Assembly (NCBI GenBank): GCA_025057055.1
Contig: JANWYF010000074.1
Span: 1-39,026, forward strand
DNA from: Rhodovarius sp.
GTDB taxonomy: Bacteria; Pseudomonadota; Alphaproteobacteria; Acetobacterales; Acetobacteraceae
Direction of reading: 5' to 3'
DNA: 39,026 nt
Translations under genes and position numbers: made by a program
The notes under the pieces: generated by a model
Seen by the model: the letters and a program-made list of their open reading frames with translations, nothing else
What the model was told of the DNA's origin: nothing
The model's database searches: none
Part shown: in pieces, positions 1-10,422 of the stretch
Layout of the letters: each line of letters starts with the position of its first letter
Position numbering within the stretch: position 1 is the first letter of the stretch

Positions 1-193
1 CACGCTGCGCAGCCTCAAGGGCCGGGTGGCGATGCTGCTCGTCGAGCATGACATGGATGCGGTCTTCGCTCTGGCCGATCGGATCACGGTGCTGGTCTAT
101 GGCCGTGCCATTGCGACCGGCCGGCCGGAGGCGATCCGCGCCGATCCTGCGGTGCAGGAGGCCTATCTGGCCGAGGAATTGCCCGATGCTTGA
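1..193 (+). CDS. livG: Branched-chain amino-acid ABC transporter ATP-binding protein LivG, 3' fragment (5' end outside window)
   Basis: Frame from position 2 reads [64 protein letters not shown]-loop 'VEHDMDAVF' and the 'VQEAYLGE'-like C-terminus are typical of LivG; overlaps the livF start. Confidence 0.85.
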   Translation, partial: TLRSLKGRVAMLLVEHDMDAVFALADRITVLVYGRAIATGRPEAIRADPAVQEAYLAEELPDA

Positions 194-887
194 GGTTTCG
201 GGCCTGGTTGCGGGCTATGGCGCCTCGACCGTGCTCTTCGACGTCTCCCTCAAGGTGGGGGAGGGGGAGGTGGCAACCCTGCTCGGGCGCAACGGGATGG
301 GCAAGACCACGACGGTGCGCGCGATCATGGGCCTCAATCCGCCGCGCGGCGGGCGGGTGCGCTTCCGCGGGGTCGAGATCACCGGCTGGGCGCCGGAGCG
401 CATCGCGCGCGCCGGCATCGGGCTGGTGCCGGAGGGGCGGCAGGTCTTTCCCACGCTCACGGTGCGGGAGAATCTGATCGCCACCGCCGCCGACCGCTTC
501 CGGCGGGCCCATCCCTGGACGCTCGAGCGGATCGAACGGCTCTTCCCCCGGCTGCGCGAGAGGCGCGACCAGCCCGCGCGCACCCTCTCGGGCGGGGAAC
601 AGCAGATGCTCGCGATCGGGCGGGCGCTGATGACCAATCCCTGGCTGCTCATTCTCGATGAGGCGACAGAGGGCCTGGCACCGGCGATCCGGGCCGAGAT
701 CTGGGCGACTTTGGCGGCGCTGAAGGCGGAGGGGCAGGCGATCCTGCTGATCGACAAGAATCTGGCGGCGCTGAAGAGGCTGGCGGACCGCCATCACGTC
801 CTCGAGAGGGGGCGGACGGTCTGGTCCGGCAGCACGGCCGAACTCGAGGCGGCGGCGGAGCGGGTGCGCGGCTGGCTGGGGGTGTGA
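186..887 (+). CDS. livF: Branched-chain amino-acid ABC transporter ATP-binding protein LivF
   Basis: [49 protein letters not shown]; Walker [10 protein letters not shown], signature [16 protein letters not shown], Walker [14 protein letters not shown]. The ATG at 186 overlaps the livG stop, so the ORF-track start at 48 is too long. Confidence 0.9.
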   Translation: MLEVSGLVAGYGASTVLFDVSLKVGEGEVATLLGRNGMGKTTTVRAIMGLNPPRGGRVRFRGVEITGWAPERIARAGIGLVPEGRQVFPTLTVRENLIATAADRFRRAHPWTLERIERLFPRLRERRDQPARTLSGGEQQMLAIGRALMTNPWLLILDEATEGLAPAIRAEIWATLAALKAEGQAILLIDKNLAALKRLADRHHVLERGRTVWSGSTAELEAAAERVRGWLGV

Positions 888-948
888 GGGCCGTCAGGCG
901 CGGCTGACATTGCCTGAGGCTTCCTATCGGATTTTTTACCCCGCGGAC

Positions 949-966
949 TGTCCATTTCGGATGACA
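949..966. promoter_or_regulatory. PpsR/CrtJ-type palindrome upstream of crtE: TGTCCATTTCGGATGACA
   Basis: Exact TGT-N12-ACA (extended TGTC-N10-GACA) in the intergenic region 48 bp before the crtE ATG. Confidence 0.65.
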
Positions 967-1013
967 GGCTGATTCCGCGACGGTAACGTTTCGCCTCGAC
1001 AACGGAGGCGCCC

Positions 1014-1907
1014 ATGAACGCCGGACAGCGCATCGAACAGGCCTTGGCCGCGGCCCTGGACCTGCCAGAGGCCGCCGCCACCCCGCCGCTGCTGCGCCGT
1101 GCCATGCACCATGCCGTCTTCCCCGGGGGGGCACGGCTCCGCCCGCGCCTGACGCTCGCCACCGCCGCCGCCTGCGGCCGGCCGGATTCCGATCTGGCGC
1201 TGGCCGCGGCCACGGCGATCGAGCTGCTGCACTGCGCCAGCCTCGTTCATGACGACATGCCCTGCTTCGACAACGCCGCCCTGCGCCGCGGCCGGCCCTC
1301 GGTGCATGCGCAGTTCGGCGAGGCGCTGGCGCTGCTCGCCGGGGATGGGCTGATCGTCCTGGCCTTCGAGGTGATCGCCCGCGCAGCCGCCCGCCCCGGC
1401 CAGGGCCAGCGGGGCGCGCAGGTCCTTGCCATCATCGCCCAGGCGGTCGGGCCGGGAGAGGGGATCGTCGCCGGCCAAGCCTGGGAATGCGAAGCGGCGG
1501 TCGATGTGGCGCATTACCACCGCGCCAAGACCGGGGCGCTATTCGCCGGCGCGGCCGCCGCCGGGGCCGCCGCCGCGGGGGCGGAGCCGCAGCGCTGGCG
1601 CGCGCTGGGCGAGCGGCTGGGCGAGGCCTATCAGATCGCCGATGATCTGGCCGATGCGCTGGGCGAGGCGCGGGTGACCGGCAAGCCGGCCGGGCAGGAC
1701 GCCGCGCTCGGCCGGCCCAATGCGGTGCGCGAGCTCGGGGTCGCGGGGGCGCTCGCCCGGCTGCAGGCGCTGACCGAGGCGGCGATCGCCGCGATCCCCG
1801 ACTGCGCCGGGCGCGAAGAGCTGGAGGCGATCATCCGCGGCCAGGCGCGGCGGCTGCTGCCGGCCCATCTCGGCGCGCCGGCCCTGCAGGACAGCCAGGT
1901 GGCCTGA
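1014..1907 (+). CDS. crtE: Geranylgeranyl diphosphate synthase
   Basis: Polyprenyl synthetase motifs LLHCASLVHDDMPCFDNAALRRGRPSVH and YQIADDLAD; first gene of the crtEF-bchCXYZ-puf order. Confidence 0.9.
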   Translation: MNAGQRIEQALAAALDLPEAAATPPLLRRAMHHAVFPGGARLRPRLTLATAAACGRPDSDLALAAATAIELLHCASLVHDDMPCFDNAALRRGRPSVHAQFGEALALLAGDGLIVLAFEVIARAAARPGQGQRGAQVLAIIAQAVGPGEGIVAGQAWECEAAVDVAHYHRAKTGALFAGAAAAGAAAAGAEPQRWRALGERLGEAYQIADDLADALGEARVTGKPAGQDAALGRPNAVRELGVAGALARLQALTEAAIAAIPDCAGREELEAIIRGQARRLLPAHLGAPALQDSQVA

Positions 1908-3037
1908 TGGCCGAGGCGCCCGCCATTCCCGCGCCGGAATTCGTCCTCAGGCTGCGCGACCGGCTGGCCGCGAGCCCCGCCTTCCGCCGCTGGGCCGGCG
2001 CCTTCTGGCCGACGCGCTTCCTGGCCCGCCGTCGTGCCCGCCAGCTCTTCGACCTGGCCGCAGGCTTCGTCTACGCGCAGGTGCTGCGCGCTTGCGTCGA
2101 GCTCGATCTGTTCCGCGTCCTGGCGGCAGGGCCGCTGCCGTTGCCCGAACTCGCGCGCCGGCTCGGCCTCTCCGAGGAGGCGGCAGGCCGCTTGGCCGAG
2201 GCGGCCACCGCGGTCGGCCTGCTGCAGCGGCGGCGGGGCGGCTATGGGCTCGGGCCGCTCGGCGGGCCGATGGTCGGCAACGGCGCGGTGGCCGCGATGG
2301 TGCGCCATCACGCGCTGTTCTACGCCGATCTCGCCGATCCGGTGGCGCTGATTACGGGTCCGCCGGGGCAGGGGGCGCTCGCGCGCTTCTGGGGCTATGC
2401 CGATCCGGCGCGCCGGGCTGGGCTGACGCCCGAGGAGGCGGCGGCCTATTCCGACCTGATGGCTGCCTCCCAGCCGCTGGTGGCGGAGGAGGTGCTCGCC
2501 GCCTACGACTTCTCCCGCCATCGCGTGCTGCTGGATGTCGGCGGCGGTCTGGCCGCCTTCCTGATCGCAGCCGCCCGCCGGCATCCCGGGCTTGCGCTGT
2601 GGCTGTTCGATCTGCCGGCGGTGACCGCGTTGGCCGAGGCACGGCTCGCCGCGGCCGGGCTGTCGGCGCGCGCGCGGGTCTTCTCCGGGGATTTCCATGC
2701 CGATCCGCTGCCCCAGGGGGCGGATGTGATCACCCTCATCCGCGTCGTGCACGACCACGACGATGAGGCGGCGCAAGCTCTGCTGCTGCGCGTGCGCCAA
2801 GCGCTCAAGCCCGGTGGGGCGCTGCTGATCTGCGAGCCGATGGCAGGCACGCCCGGGGCCGAGGCGATGGGGGCGGCCTATTTCAACCTCTACCTCCACG
2901 CGATGGGCAGCGGCCGGGCGCGTCGGCCTGAGGAGCTCGCCGCCATGCTGCGGCGGGCTGGCTTCGGGCGGGTGCGGCTGCTGCCCACGGCGACGCCGGT
3001 GCAGACGCGTGTCCTCCATGCCGTTGCGGGGTCGTGA
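1907..3037 (+). CDS. crtF: Demethylspheroidene/hydroxyneurosporene O-methyltransferase
   Basis: SAM motif LLDVGGGLAAFLIAAARRHPGLALWLFDLP; CrtF-like N-terminus RRRARQLFDLAAGFVYAQVLRACVELDLFR; position between crtE and bchC; TGATG coupling to crtE. Confidence 0.88.
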   Translation: MAEAPAIPAPEFVLRLRDRLAASPAFRRWAGAFWPTRFLARRRARQLFDLAAGFVYAQVLRACVELDLFRVLAAGPLPLPELARRLGLSEEAAGRLAEAATAVGLLQRRRGGYGLGPLGGPMVGNGAVAAMVRHHALFYADLADPVALITGPPGQGALARFWGYADPARRAGLTPEEAAAYSDLMAASQPLVAEEVLAAYDFSRHRVLLDVGGGLAAFLIAAARRHPGLALWLFDLPAVTALAEARLAAAGLSARARVFSGDFHADPLPQGADVITLIRVVHDHDDEAAQALLLRVRQALKPGGALLICEPMAGTPGAEAMGAAYFNLYLHAMGSGRARRPEELAAMLRRAGFGRVRLLPTATPVQTRVLHAVAGS

Positions 3038-3057
3038 TGACAAGCACGCCATATTGC

Positions 3058-3090
3058 TTGACAGTGCTGGTTGTCATTTTAGATTGACAA
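3058..3090 (+). promoter_or_regulatory. Putative bchC promoter with overlapping PpsR/CrtJ-type site (TGTCATTTTAGATTGACA, 3072-3089)
   Basis: TTGACA (3058-3063), 16-nt spacer, TAGATT (3080-3085); an exact TGT-N12-ACA palindrome covers the -10 element; a further inverted half-site TGACA lies at 3059-3063. Confidence 0.65.
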
Positions 3091-3115
3091 CGATACGAGG
3101 CTGAAAGGACCTGCC

Positions 3116-4048
3116 GTGGACACCCTGGCGGTGCTGCTTCGCCAACCCGAGGAGCTCGAGCTGAGCCGCCTTCCGCTCGCCGAGCCGACGGAGGCCGATG
3201 TCGTGGTGGAAATCCGCTGGTCCGGCATCTCCACCGGCACCGAACGCCTGCTCTGGTCCGGCCGCATGCCGCCCTTTCCGGGCATGGGCTATCCCCTGGT
3301 GCCCGGCTATGAGTCGGTGGGCGTGGTCAGCGCAGCCGGCCCCGCTTCCGGCCGGCGCGTGGGGGAGCTCGTCTTCGTCCCCGGTGCGCGCTGCTTCGGC
3401 CCGGTTCGCGGCCTCTTCGGCGGGGCGGCGCGGCGCCTCGTGGTGCCGGGAGAGAGAGTGACACCCCTGCCCCCCGGTCTCGGGCGCGAGGGGGTGCTGC
3501 TCGCGCTCGCCGCCACCGCCCGCCACGCCCTGGCCGGCGGGCCGCTGCCCGAACTCATCGTCGGGCACGGCGTGCTCGGTCGGCTGCTCGCGCGGCTGAT
3601 CCTGGCCGAGGGCGGATCCTGCACGGTCTGGGAGAGCCATCCGGCGCGCATGGCGGGTGCCGATGGCTATCCGGTGCTGAAGCCAGAGGACGACCCGCGC
3701 CGCGACTATCGCGGCATCATCGATGCCTCGGGCGATGCGCAGCTGCTCGATGCCTTGATCGGCCGCCTCGCCCGCGGGGGAGAGATCGTTCTGGCGGGCT
3801 TCTACCACGAGCGACTCTCCTTCGCCTTCCCGCCCGCCTTCATGAAGGAGGCGCGGATCCGCATCGCCGCCGAGTGGAACGCCGAGGATATGGCCGCGCT
3901 GCAGGGGCTGCTTGCGCGCGGGGCGCTCTCTCTTGCCGGGCTGATCACGCATGAGGCGAACCCGACCGAGGTCGGCGACGCCTACCGCACCGCCTTCACC
4001 GACCCTGCCTGCCTCAAGATGGTCCTCGACTGGAGAGACGTCGCATGA
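3116..4048 (+). CDS. bchC: Bacteriochlorophyllide a dehydrogenase (3-hydroxyethyl bacteriochlorophyllide dehydrogenase)
   Basis: GTG start; MDR-like [69 protein letters not shown]; precedes bchX with ATGA overlap. Confidence 0.92.
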   Translation: MDTLAVLLRQPEELELSRLPLAEPTEADVVVEIRWSGISTGTERLLWSGRMPPFPGMGYPLVPGYESVGVVSAAGPASGRRVGELVFVPGARCFGPVRGLFGGAARRLVVPGERVTPLPPGLGREGVLLALAATARHALAGGPLPELIVGHGVLGRLLARLILAEGGSCTVWESHPARMAGADGYPVLKPEDDPRRDYRGIIDASGDAQLLDALIGRLARGGEIVLAGFYHERLSFAFPPAFMKEARIRIAAEWNAEDMAALQGLLARGALSLAGLITHEANPTEVGDAYRTAFTDPACLKMVLDWRDVA

Positions 4049-5055
4049 CCGCACTGCCTGGGAAGCCTGCCGCCGCCGCCGCGATGACCAGCGCCTTGCG
4101 CGCGGAGGCAGCCGTCGAACCCGACCCGGTTCCGACCGGGCCGGTGCGGAAGAAGACGCAGATCATCGCGATCTACGGCAAGGGCGGGATCGGCAAATCC
4201 TTCACGCTTGCCAACCTCAGCTACATGATGGCCCAGCAGGGCCATCGCGTGCTGCTGATCGGCTGCGATCCGAAGAGCGACACCACCTCGCTCCTCTTCG
4301 GCGGTCGCTCCACCCCCACCATCATCGAGACCTCGAGCCGCAAGAAAGCCGCCGGCGAGGCGGTGGCGATCGGCGATGTCTGCTTCAAGCGCGATGGCGT
4401 CTTCGCGATGGAGCTTGGGGGGCCCGAAGTGGGCCGCGGCTGCGGCGGGCGCGGCATCATCCACGGCTTCGAGACGCTGGAGAAGCTCGGCTTCCACGAC
4501 TGGGACTTCGACTACGTCCTGCTCGACTTCCTGGGCGATGTGGTCTGCGGCGGCTTCGGCCTGCCGATCGCGCGCGACATGTGCCAGAAGGTGATCGTCG
4601 TCGCCTCCAACGACCTGCAGTCGCTCTATGTTGCGAACAACGTCTGCTCGGCGGTCGAGTATTTCCGCAAGCTCGGCGGCCATGTCGGCATCGCCGGCCT
4701 GGTGGTCAACAAGGACGACGGCAGCGGGGAGGCGCAGGCCTTCGCCGAGAAGGCGGGCATTCCGGTGCTCGCCTCGATCCCGGCGCATGAGGACATCCGC
4801 CGCAAGAGCGCGGCCTACGAGATCATCGGGCGCCCCGACGGCCCCTGGGGCCCGCTCTTTGCCGCCCTCGGCGAACGCGTGGCGCAGGCGCCGCCCCTGC
4901 GCCCGACCCCGCTCAGCCACGAAGAGCTGCTCTCCCTCTTCAAGGGAGAGGCGGTGGGGCGCGACGTCGTGCTCGAGCCGGCGAGACCGGAGGACATGTG
5001 CGCCTCCGGCCGGATCGAGAAGCCCTCGCTCGAGGTCATCTACGAGGGGGTGTGA
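4045..5055 (+). CDS. bchX: Chlorophyllide reductase iron protein subunit X
   Basis: NifH-like [48 protein letters not shown] with Fe-S ligand segments GRGCGGRG and [12 protein letters not shown]. Confidence 0.96.
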   Translation: MTALPGKPAAAAAMTSALRAEAAVEPDPVPTGPVRKKTQIIAIYGKGGIGKSFTLANLSYMMAQQGHRVLLIGCDPKSDTTSLLFGGRSTPTIIETSSRKKAAGEAVAIGDVCFKRDGVFAMELGGPEVGRGCGGRGIIHGFETLEKLGFHDWDFDYVLLDFLGDVVCGGFGLPIARDMCQKVIVVASNDLQSLYVANNVCSAVEYFRKLGGHVGIAGLVVNKDDGSGEAQAFAEKAGIPVLASIPAHEDIRRKSAAYEIIGRPDGPWGPLFAALGERVAQAPPLRPTPLSHEELLSLFKGEAVGRDVVLEPARPEDMCASGRIEKPSLEVIYEGV

Positions 5056-5058
5056 GCG

Positions 5059-6558
5059 ATGGCGGTCGATCCTCCAGCCGATCGGGGCGGGGGCTGCCAC
5101 GGCGGGCAGGAGAAGCTGCGCGAGGCAGCGCGCGCTGCCGGCAATGCCGAACTGATGGAGCGCCTGGCCGCCGACTATCCGCGCGGACCGCACGACCAGC
5201 CGCAGAGCATGTGCCCGGCCTTCGGCAGCCTGCGCGTCGGCCTGCGCATGCGCCGGGTGGCCACCATCCTCTCGGGCAGCGCCTGTTGCGTCTATGGCCT
5301 GACCTTCACCAGCCATTTCTACGGCGCGCGCCGCACCGTGGGCTATGTGCCCTTCAACTCCGAGACCCTGGTCACCGGCAAGCTCTACGAGGACATCCGC
5401 GAGGCGGTGCACCGCATCGCCGATCCCAAGGACTTTGACGCGGTCGTGGTCACCAACCTCTGCGTGCCCACGGCATCCGGCGTGCCGCTGCACGCGCTGC
5501 CCAAGCAGATCAACGGTGTGCGCATCATCGGGATCGACGTGCCGGGCTTTGGCGTGCCCACCCATGCCGAGGCGAAGGATGTCCTGGCCGGTGCCATGCT
5601 CCGCTACGCCCGCATGGAGGCGGAGGCCGGCCCCGTCGCGCGCCCACGCCACCTGAGCGAGCAGGAACGCCGCGTGGCCCTGCTGGGCGAGCTCTTCCCC
5701 GGCGATCCGCCGGGGATTGCGGCGCTGATCGCCCCGCTCGGCCTCGGCCTTGCGCCGCAGACTCCCCCGCGCGAGTGGCGCGACCTCTACGGCGCGCTCG
5801 ACAGCGTCGTGGTGGCGGCGGTCCATCCCTTCTACACCGCCGCGGTGCGGGAGTTCCGCGCGGCTGGCCGGCCGGTGGTGGGCAGCGGCCCCGTCGGGGT
5901 GGAGGGCACCGCGGCCTGGCTCGAGGCGATCGCGGCGGCCGCCCATGTGCCGACCGCGCTGCTCGATGCGGCAAAGGCGAAGGCGCTGCCGGCGATCGCC
6001 GCTGCCCTTGCCGCCGCGCCCATCCGCGGGCGGATCACCGTGAGCGGCTATGAGGGCAGCGAGCTGCTCGTCGCTCGGCTGCTCATCGAGGCGGGGGCCG
6101 AGGTGCCCTATGTCGGCACCGCTTGCCCGCACACCGAATGGTCGGAGCCGGACCGCGCCTGGCTCGCTGCCCGCGGCTGCCACGTGCAGTACCGGGCGAG
6201 CCTCGAGCAGGACATCGCCGCGATGAAGGAGGCGAAGCCCGATCTTGCCGTCGGCACCACGCCGCTGGTGCAGAAGGCAAAGGAGATGGGGCTGCCCGCC
6301 CTCTACTTCACCAACATGATCAGTGCCCGGCCCCTCTTCGGCGTCGCCGGTGCGGCATCGCTCGCCGCGATCATCGCCAACCAGCTGCGCAACCGGGAGC
6401 GCTTCGACCGCATGGTCGCCTTCTTCGACGGCGTCGGCACGCCGGAACGCGCGGGCTATGGCTGGCGCGGGGTGCCGCCGGATCATCCCGGCTTTCGCGA
6501 GCGGATGCGCAAGCTGCGCGCGGCGCGGGCGAAGGCGGAGGAGGCGATCGGCACATGA
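5059..6558 (+). CDS. bchY: Chlorophyllide reductase subunit Y
   Basis: NifD/K-like; [74 protein letters not shown]; between bchX and bchZ. Confidence 0.95.
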   Translation: MAVDPPADRGGGCHGGQEKLREAARAAGNAELMERLAADYPRGPHDQPQSMCPAFGSLRVGLRMRRVATILSGSACCVYGLTFTSHFYGARRTVGYVPFNSETLVTGKLYEDIREAVHRIADPKDFDAVVVTNLCVPTASGVPLHALPKQINGVRIIGIDVPGFGVPTHAEAKDVLAGAMLRYARMEAEAGPVARPRHLSEQERRVALLGELFPGDPPGIAALIAPLGLGLAPQTPPREWRDLYGALDSVVVAAVHPFYTAAVREFRAAGRPVVGSGPVGVEGTAAWLEAIAAAAHVPTALLDAAKAKALPAIAAALAAAPIRGRITVSGYEGSELLVARLLIEAGAEVPYVGTACPHTEWSEPDRAWLAARGCHVQYRASLEQDIAAMKEAKPDLAVGTTPLVQKAKEMGLPALYFTNMISARPLFGVAGAASLAAIIANQLRNRERFDRMVAFFDGVGTPERAGYGWRGVPPDHPGFRERMRKLRAARAKAEEAIGT

Positions 6559-7988
6559 CCCTGGTGCTCGATCACGACCGGGCCGGCGGCTACTGGGGGG
6601 CGGTCTACGTCTTCACCGCCGTGCGCGGCATGCGCGTCATCATCGACGGGCCGGTGGGCTGCGAAAACCTGCCCGTGACCTCGGTGCTGCACTACACCGA
6701 TGCTCTGCCGCCGCATGAGCTGCCCATCGTCGTCACCGGCATTGACGAGGACGCGATGAGCAAGGACGGGACCGAGGCGCTGCTCAAGCGCGCCGCCGGC
6801 ACGCAGGATCAGGACCTGCCCGCGGTGGTGGTCACCGGCTCCATCGCCGAGATGATCGGCGGCGGTGTCACGCCCGAAGGGTCGAACCTGCACCGCTTCA
6901 TCCCGCGCACCATCGATGAGGACCAGTGGCAGTGCGCGGACCGCGCCATGAACTGGCTGTGGGCGGAATACGGGGCCAAGCGCGGCAAGACCAAGCCGCG
7001 CACCCGCAAGGAAGGGGAGAAACCCCGCGTCAACATCATCGGGCCGATCTACGGCACCTTCAACATGCCATCCGACCTGGCCGAGCTGCGCCGCCTCATC
7101 GAGGGGATCGGCTGCGAGGTGAACATGGTCTTTCCGCTCGGCAGCCACCTCGAGGAGATCCCGAAGCTCGCCGAGGCCGACGTCAACATCTGCATGTATC
7201 GCGAGTTCGGCGCGCTGCTGTGCGAGAGCCTGGGGCGCCCCTGGCTGCGCGCGCCGATGGGCATCTTCGGAACGACCAACTTTCTGCGCAAGCTGGGCGA
7301 GCTGACGGGCTGCGATCCCGAACCCTTCATCGCCGCCGAGAAGCAGACCACGCTCAAACCGCTGTGGGATCTGTGGCGGTCGGTCACGCAGGATTTCTTC
7401 GGCAGCGCCAGCTTCGGCGTCCACGCCACCGAGACCTACACGCGCGGTATCCGACGCCTCTTCGAGGAGGAGCTCGGCATTCCCTGCGCCTTCGCCTTCG
7501 CCCGCCGCCCCGGTGTCAAGCCGGACAATGCGGCGGTGCGCGAGGCGATCCGCTCCTCCCCGCCGCTTGTTCTCTTCGGCTCCTACAACGAACGCATGTA
7601 TGCGGCCGAGGCGAAGGCGAAATGCGTCTACATCCCGGCGAGCTTCCCCGGCGCCTGCATCCGCCGCCACACCGGAACGCCCTTCATGGGCTATGCGGGG
7701 GCGACCTATCTCCTGCAGGAGTACTGCAACGCGCTGTTTGATGCGCTGTTTCACATCCTGCCGCTGAGCACCGAGATGGACGCGATCGCCGCCACCCCGG
7801 TGCCGCTGCCCTTCCGCTGGGAGCAGGAGGCGGTCGCGCTGCTCGAGGCCCGCCTCGAGAGCGAGCCCTTCCTGCTGCGCATCTCGGCTGCCAAGCGCCT
7901 GCGCGAGCGCATCGAGGCCGCCGCGCGCGATGCCGGCGAATCCTCGATCAGCCGCGAGCGTGCGGCGCAGGTTCTGGAGCGCGCGTGA
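6555..7988 (+). CDS. bchZ: Chlorophyllide reductase subunit Z
   Basis: [85 protein letters not shown] overlap with bchY. Confidence 0.95.
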   Translation: MTLVLDHDRAGGYWGAVYVFTAVRGMRVIIDGPVGCENLPVTSVLHYTDALPPHELPIVVTGIDEDAMSKDGTEALLKRAAGTQDQDLPAVVVTGSIAEMIGGGVTPEGSNLHRFIPRTIDEDQWQCADRAMNWLWAEYGAKRGKTKPRTRKEGEKPRVNIIGPIYGTFNMPSDLAELRRLIEGIGCEVNMVFPLGSHLEEIPKLAEADVNICMYREFGALLCESLGRPWLRAPMGIFGTTNFLRKLGELTGCDPEPFIAAEKQTTLKPLWDLWRSVTQDFFGSASFGVHATETYTRGIRRLFEEELGIPCAFAFARRPGVKPDNAAVREAIRSSPPLVLFGSYNERMYAAEAKAKCVYIPASFPGACIRRHTGTPFMGYAGATYLLQEYCNALFDALFHILPLSTEMDAIAATPVPLPFRWEQEAVALLEARLESEPFLLRISAAKRLRERIEAAARDAGESSISRERAAQVLERA

Positions 7989-8091
7989 TGACTGCCGCTC
8001 CCGCCCCGCTTCCGGGTTGTCCGCGCCCGGTTGTCCCAGCAGCGAGGGATGGTCGCTGCAGTGGCCGCAAGGCCGTCTCGGAGGACCGACT

Positions 8092-8259
8092 ATGTCCAAT
8101 GGTATCACCGAGGCCGAGGCCCGCGAGATCCACCGCCTGGTCATGCAGGGATGGATCTTCTCGGTCTTCGCCTCGATGGGCGCGCACATCCTTGTCTGGC
8201 TGTGGCGTCCGCTCGTCTACGGGCAGCCCGCTCCGCCCGACTGGCGCTTCTTCCAGTAG
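8092..8259 (+). CDS. pufB: Light-harvesting complex 1 beta polypeptide
   Basis: MSNGITEAEAREIHRLVMQGWIFSVFASMGAHILVWLWRPLVYGQPAPPDWRFFQ; BChl-ligand motif AHILVWLWRP; RBS ggagga upstream. Confidence 0.92.
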   Translation: MSNGITEAEAREIHRLVMQGWIFSVFASMGAHILVWLWRPLVYGQPAPPDWRFFQ

Positions 8260-8283
8260 GCGGGAGCAGGAGGAGTTCTCGAC

Positions 8284-8466
8284 ATGCACAAGATCTGGAT
8301 GGTGACGAATCCGCTTCGCCTCGGCCTCTCGGCCGCGGTGGCGGTGATGACCGTGGCCCTGGTGATCCATTTCGCGGTGCTCAGCTCGCCCCGCTATTGC
8401 GACCACCTCGGCTGGTGCTCGGCGGCGCCCTCCGCCAACGCCCAGCTGCCGGCGCCGCGGAACTGA
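8284..8466 (+). CDS. pufA: Light-harvesting complex 1 alpha polypeptide
   Basis: MHKIWMVTNPLRLGLSAAVAVMTVALVIHFAVLSSPRYCDHLGWCSAAPSANAQLPAPRN; MxKIW...P N-terminus and IHFxxLSSxR motif. Confidence 0.92.
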   Translation: MHKIWMVTNPLRLGLSAAVAVMTVALVIHFAVLSSPRYCDHLGWCSAAPSANAQLPAPRN

Positions 8467-8478
8467 CGGCGGCGGGGT

Positions 8479-8522
8479 CGGCGGCGGCCTCCGTGCCGTA
8501 AGGGGCGGGCCGGCCGCCGCCG
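8479..8522 (+). promoter_or_regulatory. pufA-pufL intercistronic stem-loop (candidate mRNA-stabilising hairpin)
   Basis: Perfect 11-bp inverted repeat cggcggcggcc (8479-8489) / ggccgccgccg (8512-8522) with a 22-nt loop. Confidence 0.6.
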
Positions 8523-8598
8523 GCGAACGCGATCCCGTCCGGCCCGGCGTCGCGGCGCTGGGCTCAGGGCTTCCGCAACCACAAGGGGGTTCCGGCCC

Positions 8599-9429
8599 AT
8601 GGCTGTGCTGACTTTCGAGAAGAAATACCGGGTCCGCGGGGGTACCCTCTTCGGCGGCGACCTGTTCGATTTCTGGGTGGGGCCCTTCTATGTGGGCTTC
8701 TTCGGCGTCACCACCCTGTTCTTCAGCGTGGTCGGCACCGCGCTCATCATCATCGCCGCCGCCCAGGGGGACACCTTCAACATCTGGCGCATCAACATCG
8801 CGCCTCCGGACCTCTCCTATGGCCTTGCCCTCGCCCCAATGCGGGAGGGGGGCTACTGGCAGGTGATCACGATCTGCGCGCTCGGTGCCTTCATCTCCTG
8901 GGCGCTGCGGCAGATGGAGATCGCGCGCAAGCTCGGCATGGGGTTGCACATCCCCTTCGCCTATCTGACCGCGGTCTTCGCCTTCTTCACGCTGAACGTG
9001 ATCCGCCCGGTGCTGATGGGCGCCTGGGGACATGGCTTCCCCTACGGCATCTTCAGCCACCTCGATTGGGTGAGCAACGTCGGCTACCAGTACCTGCACT
9101 TCCACTACAACCCGGCGCACATGATCGCGGTGAGCCTGTTCTTCGCCACCACGTTCGCGCTCTCGCTCCATGCATCGCTGGTGCTCTCGGCGATCAATCC
9201 CAAGAAAGGGCTGCCGGTCGCCACGGCGGAGGCCGAGAACACCTTCTACCGGGATTTGATCGGCTACTCGATCGGTACACTGGGCATCCACCGGCTGGGG
9301 CTGTTCCTCGCCCTCTCGGCCGGCATCTGGTCCGCCATCTGCATCGTCATCTCCGGGCCGTTCTGGACCCGCGGCTGGCCCGAATGGTGGAACTGGTGGC
9401 TCCAGATCCCGATCTGGCGCGGCCTGTGA
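8599..9429 (+). CDS. pufL: Photosynthetic reaction centre L subunit
   Basis: [41 protein letters not shown] and C-terminal [20 protein letters not shown]. Confidence 0.98.
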   Translation: MAVLTFEKKYRVRGGTLFGGDLFDFWVGPFYVGFFGVTTLFFSVVGTALIIIAAAQGDTFNIWRINIAPPDLSYGLALAPMREGGYWQVITICALGAFISWALRQMEIARKLGMGLHIPFAYLTAVFAFFTLNVIRPVLMGAWGHGFPYGIFSHLDWVSNVGYQYLHFHYNPAHMIAVSLFFATTFALSLHASLVLSAINPKKGLPVATAEAENTFYRDLIGYSIGTLGIHRLGLFLALSAGIWSAICIVISGPFWTRGWPEWWNWWLQIPIWRGL

Positions 9430-9447
9430 GGAGAGGAGGAGGGAACC

Positions 9448-10422
9448 ATGGCACTGGAATACCAATACCTCTTCACCCGCGTGCAGGTCCGCGGGCCGCA
9501 CTACAAGGGTCTGCCGCTGCCGCCCGGCCATGACGTGCGCAGCAAGGGCGGGCGGTTCTCGCACCTGCTGGGCAAGCTCGGCGATGCGCAGATCGGGCCG
9601 ATCTACCTCGGCCATCTCGGGGTGCTGTCGCTGTTCTTCGGCTTCATCGCCTTCGAGATCATCGGGCTGAACATGCTGGCCTCGGTGAACTGGAACCCGC
9701 TGCTGTTCGTGCGCGACCTGTTCTGGCTCTCGCTCGATCCGCCGCTGCCCCAGCACGGCCTCAAGGTCTTCATGCCGCTGCACGAGGGCGGCTGGTGGCT
9801 GCTCGCCGGCTTCTTCCTGACGCTCTCGCTCTTCCTGTGGTGGGGGCGGACCTACCGCCGGGCGCGCGCGCTCGGCCTCGGCACGCACACCAGCTGGGCC
9901 TTCCTCGCGGCGATCTGGCTCTATCTGGTGCTGGGCTTCATCCGCCCGATCCTGATGGGCAGCTGGAGCGAGGCGGTGCCCTTCGGCATCTTCTCCCACC
10001 TCGACTGGACCGCGGCGTTCTCGATCCGCTACGGCAACCTCTTCTACAACCCCTTCCACGCGCTCTCGATCGTCTTCCTCTACGGCTCGGTGCTGCTGTT
10101 CGCGATGCACGGGGCCACCATCCTGGCGGTCGGCCGCTTCGGGGGAGAGCGCGAGGTCGAGCAGGCCTATGACCGCGGCACCGCCATGGAGCGGGCCGGC
10201 CTGTTCTGGCGCTGGACCATGGGCTTCAACGCCACGAGCGAGAGCATCCACCGCTGGGCCTGGTGGTTTGCGGTGCTGACGCCGGTCACCGGCGGCATCG
10301 GCATCCTGGTCACCGGCACGCTGGTGGACAACTGGTACCTCTGGGCGATGGAACGCGGCTTCGTCGCCGCCTACCCGCCGATTGCCACCCCTGACCCCTA
10401 CCTGACGGGAGCCGGCCGATGA
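9448..10422 (+). CDS. pufM: Photosynthetic reaction centre M subunit
   Basis: [92 protein letters not shown]. Confidence 0.98.
   Translation: MALEYQYLFTRVQVRGPHYKGLPLPPGHDVRSKGGRFSHLLGKLGDAQIGPIYLGHLGVLSLFFGFIAFEIIGLNMLASVNWNPLLFVRDLFWLSLDPPLPQHGLKVFMPLHEGGWWLLAGFFLTLSLFLWWGRTYRRARALGLGTHTSWAFLAAIWLYLVLGFIRPILMGSWSEAVPFGIFSHLDWTAAFSIRYGNLFYNPFHALSIVFLYGSVLLFAMHGATILAVGRFGGEREVEQAYDRGTAMERAGLFWRWTMGFNATSESIHRWAWWFAVLTPVTGGIGILVTGTLVDNWYLWAMERGFVAAYPPIATPDPYLTGAGR

Noticed and set aside
48-185. N-terminal extension of the ABC ATPase ORF ([16 protein letters not shown]...)
   Set aside because: It overlaps the livG 3' end in another frame; the true LivF start MLEVSGL is at 186.
7988-8305. [20 protein letters not shown]... 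starting at the bchZ stop, considered as pufQ
   Set aside because: No hydrophobic PufQ-like segment; it runs through pufB in another frame and looks like chance coding.
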